A stretch of DNA of 64,000 nt from Clytia hemisphaerica (lineage: Eukaryota; Cnidaria; Hydrozoa; Leptothecata; Clytiidae): contig CACVBU010001196.1 in NCBI GenBank assembly GCA_902728285.1, positions 418,109-482,108 of the forward strand. The letters are read 5' to 3'. Position numbers and translations under genes: made by a program. Positions 23,073-34,000 of this stretch are shown here, one piece after another. Each line of letters opens with the position of its first letter. The first letter of the stretch is position 1. The notes beneath the pieces are model-generated. The model saw only the letters and a program-made list of their open reading frames with translations. It made no database searches and was not told the DNA's origin.

Positions 23073-26000
23073 TGACTTCCGCGTTTACCCTGCCAAGCCA
23101 AAAGCGGTGAGTCATTTTGCTTGGTTAGGCCTTTAAACCCACCCCACAGCCTTTAGAACAAGTATCAACCCCTAAAATTGGCTTTAAATTTCCGCGTTTA
23201 CCCTGCCAAGCCAAACGCGGTGAGTCATTTTGCTTGGTTAGGCCTTTAAACCCATCCCACAGCCTTTAGAACAAGTATCAACCCCTAAAATTGGCTTTAA
23301 ATTTCCGCGTTTACCCTGCCAAGCCAAACGCAGTGAGTCATTTTGCTTGGTTAGGCCTTTAAACCCATCCCACAGCCTTTAGAACAAGTATCAACCCCTA
23401 AAATTGGCTTTAAATTTCCGCGTTTACCCTGCCAAGCCAAACGCGGTGAGTCATTTTGCTTGGTTAGGCCTTTAAACCCACCCCACAGCCTTTAGAACAA
23501 GTATCAACCCCTAAAATTGGCTTTAAATTTCCGCGTTTACCCTGCCAAGCCAAACGCAGTGAGTCATTTTGCTTGGTTAGGCCTTTAAACCTACCCTACA
23601 GCCTTTAGAACAAGTATCAACTCCTAACATTGGCTTTAAATTTCCGCGTTTACCCTGCCAAGCCAAACGCAGTGAGTCATTTTGCTTGGTTAGGCCTTTA
23701 AACCCACCCAAAGCCTTTAGAACAAGTATCAACCCCTAAAATTGGCTTTAAATTTCCGCGTTTACCCTGCCAAGCCAAACGCGGTGAGTCATTTTGCTTG
23801 GTTAGGCCTTTAAACCCACCCCACAGCCTTTAGAACAAGTATCAACCCCTAAAATTGGCTTCAAATTTCTGCGTTTACCCTGCCAACCCAAACGCAGGGA
23901 GTCATTTTGCTCGGTTAGGCCTTTAAACCCAAACCACAGCCTTTAGAACAAGTATCAACCCCTAAAATTGGCTTTAAATTTCCGCGTTTACCCCGCCAAG
24001 CCAAACGCGGTGAGTCATTTTGCTTGGTTAGGCCTTTAAAACCACCCCACAGTCTTTAGAACAAGTATCAACCCCTAAAATGGATTTAAATTTCCGCGCT
24101 TACCCTGCCAAGCCAAACGCGGTGAGTCATTTTGCGTGGTTAAGTTCTTAAACCCACCGCACAGCCTTTAAAACAAGTATCAACCCCTAAAATTAGCTTT
24201 AAATTTCCGCATTTACCCTGCCAAGCCAAACCCGGTGAGTCATTTTGCTTGGTTAAGCCTTTAAACTCACCCCAAGCCTTTAGAACAAGTATCAACCCCT
24301 AAAATTGGCTTTAAACTTCCGCGTTTACTCTGCCAAGCCAAACGCAGTGAGTCATTTTGCTTGGTTAAGCCTTTAAACCAACCCCACAGCATTTAGAACA
24401 AGTATCAACCCTTAAAATTGGCTTGAAATTTCCACGTTTACCCTGCCAAGCCAAACGCAGTGAGTCATTTTGCTTGGTTAGGCCTTTAAACCCACCCACA
24501 GCCTTTAGAACAAGTATCAACCCCTAAAATTGGCTTTAAATTTCCGCGTTTACCCTGCCAAGCCAAACGCGGTGAGTCATTTTGCTTGGTTAGGCCTTTA
24601 AACCCAACCCAGAGCCTTTAGAACAAGTATCAACCCCTAAAATTGGCTTTAAATTTCCGCGTTTACCCTGCCAAGCCAAACGCAGTGAGTCATTTTGCTT
24701 GGTTAGGCCTTAAAACTACCCTACCCACAGCCTTTAGAACAAGTATCAACTCCTAACATTGGCTTTAAATTTCCGCGTTTACCCTGCCAAGCCAAACGCA
24801 GTGAGTCATTTTGCTTGGTTAAGCCTTTAAACCCACCCCACAGCCTTTAGAACAAGTATCTACTCCTAAAATTGGCTTCAAATTTCCGCGTTTACCCTGC
24901 CAACCCAAACGCAGGGAGTCATTTTGCTCGGTTAGGCCTTTAAACCCAAACCACAGCCTTTAGAACAAGTATCAACCCCTAAAATTGGCTTTAAATTTCC
25001 GCGTTTACCCCGCCAAGCCAAACGCGGTGAGTCATTTTGCTTGGTTAGGCCTTTAAAACCACCCCACAGTCTTTAGAACAAGTATCAACCCCTAAAATTG
25101 GCTTTAAATTTCCGCGTTTACCCTGCCAAGCCAAACGCTGTGAGTCATTTTGCGTGGTTAAGCCCTTAAACCCACCGCACAGCCTTTAAAACAAGTATCA
25201 ACCCCTAAAATTAGCTTTAAATTTCCGCATTTACCCTGCCAAGCCAAACCCGGTGAGTCATTTTGCTTGGTTAAGTCTTTAAACTCACCCCAAGCCTTTA
25301 GAACAAGTATCAACCCCTAAAATTGGCTTTAAACTTCCGCGTTTACTCTGCCAAGCCAAACACAGTGAGTCATTTTGCTTGGTTAAGCCTTTAAACCAAC
25401 CCCACATCATTTAGAACAAGTATCAACCCTTAAAATTGGCTTGAAATTTCCACGTTTACCCTGCCAAGCCAAACGCAGTGAGTCATTTTGCTTGGTTAGG
25501 CCTTTAAACCCAGCACACAGCCTTTAGAACAAGTATCAACCCCTAAAATTGGCTTTAAATTTTCGTGTTTACCCTGCCAAGCCAAACGCGGTGAGTCATT
25601 TTGCTTGGTTAGGCCTTTAAGAGCCTTTAGAACAAGTATCAACTCCTAAAATTGGCTTTAAATTTCCACGTTTACCCTGCCAAGCCAAACGCGGTGAGTC
25701 ATTTTGCTTGGTTAAGCCTTTAACCCCACCCCACAGCCTTTAAAACAAGTATCAACCCCTAAAATTAGCTTTAAATTTCCGCATTTACCCTGCCAAGCCA
25801 AACGCGGTGAGTCATTTTGCTTGGTTAAGCCTTTAAACTCACCCCAAGCCTTTAGAACAAGTATCAACCCCTAAAATTGGCTTTAAACTTCCGCGTTTAC
25901 TCTGCCAAGCCAAACGCGCTGAGTCATTTTGCTTGGGTATGCCTTTAAACATACCCCACAGCATTTAGAACAAGTATCAACCCCTAAAATTGGCTTGAAA

Positions 26001-29000
26001 TTTCCGTGTTTACCCTGCCAAGTCAAACGCGGTAGTCATTTTGCTTGGTTAGGCCTTTAAACCCACCCCACAGCATTTAGAACAAGTATCAACCCCTAAA
26101 AGTGGCTTTAAATTTCTGCGTGTACCCTGCCAAGCCAAACGCAATGAGTCATTTTGCTTGTTTAGGCCTTTAAACAGACCCCCACAGCATTTAGAACAAG
26201 TATCAACCCCTAAAATTGGCTTTAAATTTCCACGTTTACCCTGCCAAGCCAAACGCAGTGAGTCATTTTGCTTGGTTATGCCTTTAAACCCAACCCACAG
26301 CTTTTAGAACAAGTATCAACACCTAAAATTGGCTTTAAATTTCTGCGTTTACCCTGCCAAGCCAAACGCAGTGAGTCATTTTGCTTGGTTAGGCCTTTAA
26401 ACCCAACCCAGAGCCTTTAGAACAAGTATCAACCCCTAAAATTGGCTTTAAATTTCCACGTTTACCCTGCTAAGCCAAACGCCGTGAGTCATTTTGCTTG
26501 GTTAGGCCTTTAAACCCACTCCACAGCCTTTAGAACAAGTATCAAGCCCTAAAATTGGCTTTAAATTTCAGTGTTTACCCTGCCAAGCTCAACCCCTAAA
26601 ATTGGCTTTAAATTTCTGCATTTATCCTGCCAAGCCAAACGCAGTGAGTCATTTTGCTTGGTGAGGCCTTTAAACCCACCCCACAGCCTTTAGAACAAGT
26701 ATCAACCCCTAAAATTGGCTTTAAATTTCCGCGTTTACCCTGCCAAGCCAAACACGGTGAGTCATTTTGCTAGGTTAGGCCTTTAAACCCACCCCACAGT
26801 CTTTAGAACAAGTAACAACCCCTAAAATTGGCTTTAAATTTCCACATTTACCCTGCGAAGCCTAACGCAGTGAGTCCTTTTGCTTGGTTGGGCTTTTAAA
26901 CCCACCCCACAGCCTTTAGAACAAGTATTAACCCCTAAAATTGGCTTTAAATTTCCGCATTTACCCTGCCAAGCCAAACGCGGTGAGTCATTTTGCTTGG
27001 TTAAGCCCTTAAACCCACCCAAAGCCTTTAGAACAAGTATCAACCCCTAAAATTGGCTTTAAATTTCCGCGTTTACCCTGCCAAGCCAAACGCGCTGAGT
27101 CATTTTGTTTGGTTAGGCCTTTAAACCAACGCCACAGCCTTTAGAACAAGTATCAACCCTTAAAATTTGCTTTAAATTTCAGCGTTTACCCTGCCAAGCC
27201 AAACACGGTGAGTCATTTTGCTTGGTTAGGCCTTTAAACCCACCCCACAGCCTTTAAAACAAGTATCAACCCCTAAAATTGGCTTTAAATTTCTGTGCTT
27301 ACCCTGCCAAGCCAAACGCGGTGAGTCATTTTGCTTGGTTAAGCCTTTAAACCCACCCCACAGCCTTTAAAACAAGTATCAACCCCTAAAATTAGCTTTA
27401 AATTTCCATTTTACCCCTGCCAAGCCAAACGCGGTGAGTCATTTTGCTTGGTTAAGCCTTTAAACTCACCCCAAGCCTTTAGAACAAGTATCAACCCCTA
27501 AAATTGGCTTTAAACTTCCGCGTTTACTCTGCCAAGCCAAACGCAGTAAGTCATTTTGCTTGGTTAGGCCTTTAAACCCACCCAACAGCCTTTAGAACAA
27601 GTATCAACCCCTAAAATTGGCTTTAAATTTCCGTGTTTACCCTGCCAAGCCAAACGCGGTGATTCATTTTGCTTGGTTAGGCCTTTAAACCCACACCACA
27701 GCATTTAGAACAAGTATCAACCCCTAAAATTGGCTTTAAATTTCCGCGTTTACCCTGCCAAGCCAAACGCGGTGAGTCATTTTGCTTGGTTAGGCCTTTA
27801 AACCCAACCCTCAGCCTTTAGAACAAGTATCAACCCCTAAAATTGGCTTTAAATTTCTGCTTTACCCTGCCAAGCCAAATGCAGTGAGTCATTTTGATTG
27901 GTTAGGCCTTTAAACCCATCCCACAGCCTTTAGAACAAGTATCAACCCCTAAAATTGGCTTTAAATTTCTGCTTTACCCTGCCAAGCCAAATGCAGTGAG
28001 TCATTTTGATTGGTTAGGCCTTTAAACCCAACCCACAGCCTTTAGAACAAGTATCAACCCCTAAAATTGGCTTTAAATTTCCGCGTTTACCCTGCCAAGC
28101 CAAACGCACTGAGTCATTTTGTTTGGTTTGGCCTTTAAACCTACGCCACAGCCTTTAGAACAAGTATCAACCCTTAAAATTGGCTTTAAATTTCAGCGTT
28201 TACCCTGCCAAGCCAAACACGGTGAGTCATTTTGCTTGGTTAGGCCTTTAAACCCACCCCACAGCCTTTAAAACAAGTATCAACCCCTAAAATTGGCTTT
28301 AAATTTCTGCGCTTACCCTGCCAAGCCAAACGCGGTGAGTCATTTTGCTTGGTTAAGCCTTTAAACCCACCCCACAGCCTTTAAAACAAGTATCAACCCC
28401 TAAAATTAGCTTTAAATTTCCGCATTTACCCTGCCATGCCAAACGCGGTGAGTCATTTTGCTTGGTTAGGCCTTTAAACCCACTCCACAGCCTTTAGAAC
28501 AAGTATCAAGCCCGAAAGTTGGCTTTAAATTTCAGCGTTTACCCTGCCAAGGTCAACCCCTAAAATTGGCTTTAAATTTCTGCATTTACCCTGCGAAGCC
28601 AAACGCGGTGAGTCATTTTGCATGGTGAGGCCTTTAAACCGACTCCACAGCCTTTAGAACAAGTATCAACCCCTAAAATTGGCTTTAAATTTCCGCGTTT
28701 ACCCTGCCAAGCCAAACACGGTGAGTCATTTTGCTAGGTTAGGCCTTTAAACCCACCCCACAGTCTTTAGAACAAGTAACAACCCCTAAAATTGGCTTTA
28801 ACTTTCTGCATTTACCCTGCCAAGCCTAATGCAGTGAGTCCTTTTGCTTCGTTAGGCTTTTAAACCCACCCCACAGCCTTTAGAACAAGTATTAACCCCT
28901 AAAATTGGCTTTAAATTTCCGCATTTACCCTGCCAAGCCAAACGCGGTGAGTCATTTTGCTTGGTTAAGCCCTTAAACCCACCCAAAGCCTTTAGAACAA

Positions 29001-29797
29001 GTATCAACCCCTAAAATTGGCTTTAAATTTCCGCGTTTACCCTGCCAAGCCAAACGCGCTGAGTCATTTTTTTTGGTTAGGCCTTTAAACCTACGCCACA
29101 CCCTTTAGAACAAGTATCAACCCTTAAAATTGGCTTTAAATTTCAGCGTTTACCCTGCCAAGCCAAACACGGTGAGTCATTTTGCTTGGTTAGGCCTCTA
29201 AACCCACCCCACAGCCTTTAAAACAAGTATCAACCCCTAAAATTGGCTTTAAATTTCTGCGCTTACCCTGCCAAGCCAAACGCAGTGAGTCATTTTGCTT
29301 GGTTAAGCCTTTAAACTCACCCCACAGCCTTTAAAACAAGTATCAACCCCTAAAATTAGCTTTAAATTTCCGCATTTACCCTGCCAAGCCAAACGCGGTG
29401 AGTCATTTTGCTTGGTTAAGCCTTTAAACTTACCCCAAGCCTTTAGAACAAGTATCAACCCCTAAAATTGGCTTTAAACTTCCGCGTTTACACTGCCAAG
29501 CCAAACGCAGTAAGTCATTTTGCTAGGTTAGGCCTTTAAACCCACCCAACAGTCTTTAGAACAAATATCAACCCCTAAAATTGGCTTTAAATTTCCGCGT
29601 TTACCCTGCCAAGCCAAACACGGTGAGTCATTTTGCTTGGTTAGGCCTTTAAACTCACCCCACAGCCTTTAGAACAAGTATCAACCCCTAAAATTGGCTT
29701 TAAATTTCTGCGTCTACCCTGCCAAGCCAAACGCAGTGAGTCATTTTGCTTGGTTAGGCCTTTAAACCCACCCTATATCCTTTAGAACAAGTATAAA
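23073..29797. repeat. 113-bp satellite, first array, about 59 units
   Basis: Tandem units of 113 bp with words TTAGAACAAGTATCAACCCC, CTAAAATTGGCTTTAAA and GAGTCATTTTGCTTGGTTAG. Each unit has a stem-loop: CCGCGTTT, a 13-nt spacer ACCCTGCCAAGCC, AAACGCGG. Units differ by 5-15%, with higher-order repetition: a variant unit at about 23867 recurs about 1,018 bp later, and a unit with an internal deletion (about 26587) recurs at about 28549. Open frames across it are by-products of the repeat. Confidence 0.95.
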
Positions 29798-29798
29798 C

Positions 29799-30284
29799 TG
29801 TTAATGGAGAGCTTCCATTATTTGATGACCTCAATAATTATGTATATATTTTTAATTAGAAGTCCCTTGTTCATAGTGTCCTTTCCTTTCAGTGTCCTTT
29901 TGTTTGAGTGTCTCGCGAGGCTTTCTTTGTTTTCAGTTCTTTTGTTCAGTGTCTTTAGTGTATTCCCGGGTCGTGTTTTATATTATTTTACGTCACTTTG
30001 TAATTCCTCTAGGGAAATTAGCGATAGCTTTATCAAGTTGTGTTTTTGAATTGTAAACTAGTTCAGCACTGAGAGTCTGTGAGAAGTCTGTGTGTTGTGA
30101 GAGTGAGCAAACTTTTGATTTACGATACGAATTTGCATTTTAGTTTCTTTTTAAGTTCAAGAATTTTCTGTTGATTTTTACATTTCGTCTCAAGTTTCTG
30201 TTTGCATTTTTGTTCCTATTTTTTCTGTTCCTTTTTTACAATGTGATTTCGACCAGTGATCAAAAACAATTCTCTCCGCTCACA
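29799..30284 (+). repeat. 5' LTR of the BEL/Pao element
   Basis: Begins TGTTAATGGAGAGCTTCC and ends CTCTCCGCTCACA. It joins the 113-bp satellite directly on its left. No conventional tRNA primer-binding site starting with TGG was recognised just after it. Confidence 0.9.
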
Positions 30285-30708
30285 AAGTAAATCAAAAGTC
30301 TTTATTTTAAGTTCGGGTTTTTTTTCGATTTTGCTCTGATTTTTTTTCGTTCTAATTTTTTTGTTTTCTCGTGGCCTAAAGTGCTGAACTCCTCTTGCGT
30401 GTGCTTGAGAGTGTTTGAGTGAGCGTTAGAGCTTGGAGCTCTCGTTCTTAAGTTGATCTAGTTTTATCTAGTTTGCCGGCTAGTTTCTTGTTAGTCACAA
30501 GAATTTTGTTTTCTCTTTGAGAAATTGCTCATTGTTTGAGCTGTATTCCTCGTGAATGAATTTTGAAATTTTATTGGCTAGCTTAGTCTGTCTGCCAAGT
30601 GTTTTGTATTTTTCAATTCATTGCACTGCTCTTCTGAGCATTCTGTTTCGTAGTATTGTACTCCACCATTGTTAGAAATTCACGATATATATGATTTATA
30701 TAAATATT

Positions 30709-30840
30709 GGATGTTAATCACTTAAGTGTTGAAAATCCATTTGTTTGATTGCTCTCTTGTCGCTTATTTGTTAGAAATTCACGATATATACTATAATTTA
30801 TATTAATATCGGATGTTAATCACTTAAGTGTTGAAAATCC
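30709..30840 (+). repeat. Two copies of the hairpin motif in the BEL leader
   Basis: A unit of about 102 bp is repeated twice. It begins TTAGAAATTCACGATATATA and ends in a 30-nt hairpin (30709-30738 and 30811-30840). The arms GGATGTTAATCAC and GTGTTGAAAATCC pair around a TTAA apex with three 1x1 mismatches. It lies 38-170 bp upstream of the first in-frame ATG. Confidence 0.85.
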
Positions 30841-30875
30841 AATTAGGCTAGGCATTTGTATCTGTGCCTTTGAAA

Positions 30876-31025
30876 ATGTCTGATTGGGATAGAAATGTCA
30901 CTAAGCGTCGTCCGGTCAAAAATCAATCTGACCAAGGTGAATTTAATTTTGAGCTTTTTGAGCGTCAAAGAGAAAGACTTACTACCGAAATTACAGAAAG
31001 ACTAGAAAATATTGACTTTTATTGA
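30876..31025 (+). CDS. BEL leader ORF, probable gag N-terminus
   Basis: A 49-codon frame starts at ATG 30876 (MSDWDRNVTKRRPVKN) and ends at TGA 31023. It overlaps the long gag-pol frame, which opens only after a stop at about 31013 and has no ATG near its start. The most likely reading is that this is the true start of gag, separated by one base in the run of Ts at 31017-31020. That shift could be a mutation, a sequencing error or, less likely, a programmed shift, since no canonical slippery site is seen. Confidence 0.55.
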   Translation: MSDWDRNVTKRRPVKNQSDQGEFNFELFERQRERLTTEITERLENIDFY

Positions 31026-34000
31026 AAAATAGGTCTTCTACCGATCTTGTAAGAAATGCCCTTGAAGGGTTGAATAGAGCTTTTGTTGAGCTTCTTTTTG
31101 TCTGTGAAAAATTAAAACCATTAGTGTATGAAGTCTCTGAATTTGATAACTGGTTAGGAAATATTGATACGGACATTTTTCTTATAAAAAATTCTGCTAT
31201 TCGTTATTTGAAAGATAATGAACCTCGTGAGTCTCAAGCTCCCTCTGGAGCTTCTTATCGTGATTCGAAAGCTTCGTCTTCAATTCGATCGACTTCTTCT
31301 TCTATGTCGACTGCAAGTCAAAAAATGCTTAAAACAGCAGCAGATGTTGCTACTCTTGAAGTAGAGCTCGCTTTTGCAGATAAAAAAGGGATTAGTGAAA
31401 TGGATAAGACTCTTCTTGAAGAAAAATTGGCAAAGAAAAAGGCTCTTTTGAACGTTTATGAAAATTGGCAACCTAGAGTGCCACCTGATGAAAATGCATC
31501 GAGAAATTTAACTTCAGGTTCGATTATTGAACCTTCTGAATCTCCTAAAGTTGAATCTACTAGAGTTGAATCTCCTAGAGGAAATCCTGAGCCTCTTAGA
31601 GCTGAAACTCCTGAATTTGTTCCTACTGAGAATAGTCAAACTGTCGATGCATCCTCTGGTCATAAGACAACCTTTTTACCAGTGCCTCCTTCTGGACCAA
31701 GACCTCGTATTGCTAGAAGATTTGGTCTTCCTGTAGCTGCTTCCAGTCCTATAGATTCTGTACTTTCGAATGCAATTTTTGACTTGGTGAAACTTCAAGG
31801 TGCTCCATCTGTTGAACTTAGTGTCTTCACTGGTGATCCTTTGGATTACAAATTCTTTATGACAAATTTTGAAGAGCTCGTCGAAAAAAGAATTTCAGAT
31901 AGTGAAGGTCGTCTTGCTCGTCTTTTGAAATTTACTACCGGTGATGCCAATGATCTGATTCAGTGCTGTCTGTATATGACGAATGGCTATGAACGTGCTA
32001 AGGCTCTTTTGAAGAAGAAATATGGAGACCCCCATCGAATCATGATTGCTTATAAAAAACAGTTGGATAATTGGGAGAATGTCAAACTTGGTGATTCCTC
32101 TTCATTTGGAAAATTTCATTCCTTTCTGCTTAAGTGTGGCTCAGTTATTGAGGGTAACTTGTGGAATAGTTTTGATACTGCTGACAATCTCTGCATCATT
32201 GCCAGTAAGCTTCCAAATGTATGTCAAGATAAGTGGAATAGGAAAGTTGTTGACATTCGAAATCGTTTTAAAAGAGAACCACTTTTTAAAGATTTGTTTT
32301 TGTTCGTTGAAATGGAAATGACAGTTGCAAGTGATCCTCTGTTTTCTAAAGAAGCACTTAAAGAGCGTTTTCCAAGTGATTCTAAAAGCTCTGGTTTTTC
32401 TGGCAGTTTTAAGCCAAGAAAGTATTTTGATAATAAATCACCAAAAAGTTTTCTATGTGTCACTTGCAATGTTAACCATGATATTGAGGCTTGCCCAACA
32501 TTTAGATCCAAAACTCTTGAAGAAAAGTCCAAATTTTTGATGAAAGAGAGATTGTGTTATGGTTGTCTTGGTAAAGGCCATATATCTGCTCAGTGTAGAA
32601 ATCGAAGAACTTGTGTTGTTTGTAACAAAAGACATCCTACAACTCTTCATGGTTTGAGAATTGAGCGTAGACCACCTGCTGATGATTCTAAGAAAACAGA
32701 TTGTGATGTTAGACCTTCTCCTCCAGTGCCACGACCAAGGCCTGATATAGCTAAGTTTGATGATTCGAAATCAAAACCTGAAACAAAAGGTACTAAAGGA
32801 GGTGTTAAATGTGGAGTTCTGAATAACAGTGCTAATAAAAATCTCAGTATGTGTGTTGTACCAGTTCTTCTTCGACATGATCATTCAAAGTCTGATATTG
32901 TAACATATGCTCTTCTTGATACCTGTTCTCAAGCTTGCTTTATTTCTGACGAAATTGTTTCTTTGATGTCATTGAAAACTATAAGTACTGATTTGAGCAT
33001 TAACACGATAACATCTGTCAAGTCTGAGAAGTGTCAAGTGGCTTCTGGATTAAGAGTGAAAGGTCTTCATGCTGGTGATGGTAGTTGGTTATCTCTGCCA
33101 AAGTGTTTTAGTAAACCTAATATTCCCGTTGATTCCAGTGAGATTCCGACAGCTGACTCTATAAAAGAATGGCATTATCTTAAATCTATTGAAAATGAGC
33201 TTCCTAATACAACGTCTTTAAAGGTTGGGATTCTGATTGGTGCTAATTGTTTGAAAGCTATCGAACCTTTGAAAGTTATACCAAGTCAGGATGATGGTCC
33301 CTTTGCCTTTAAAACTAAGCTTGGTTGGTGTGTTGTCGGACCTATCAGTTCGTCAAGGTCATCAGATACTATTTCTCGTTGCAGAGTCATGGTTAATGAT
33401 CATGGTAGATCGAACCATCTTGTTGTTGAGGAAACACAGGTTAAAGACTCTGGAATTGAATCTATGCTAAAAAATCTTTTTGATATTGAAAGTGTTCCTG
33501 AAACTAAGTTATCTACTGAGTACGAATCTTTTTCTCAAGATGATTTACACTTTCTAGAGATTGTTGAAAATCGTTCTGAATTCATTGATGGACACTACCA
33601 TGTACCTCTGCCCTTTCGTAACGAAAATATTAGCTTTCCAGATAATCGTCCTCTAGCTCTGAAAAGGTTGAGTTTGCTGAAGAAAAAGTTTGAATCTTCT
33701 TCAAAATTTTACTCTGACTATGTTGCCTTTATGAACAACATTATCGACAAGGGTTGGTGTCAGGAAGTTTCATCACCTTATCCTGATGGTCAAAATTGGT
33801 ACATCCCCCATCATGGAGTTTACCACCCCACAAAACAAAAGATAAGAGTAGTGTTTGATTGTAGCTCTTCATATAAAGGTGTTTGTATGAATAAAGAATT
33901 GATGCAGGGTCCTGATCTGACTAATCATCTGATTGGTGTGCTTATAAGATTTCGTCAAGAGTTTGTTGCATTTACTGCAGATATTGAAGCAATGTTTTTT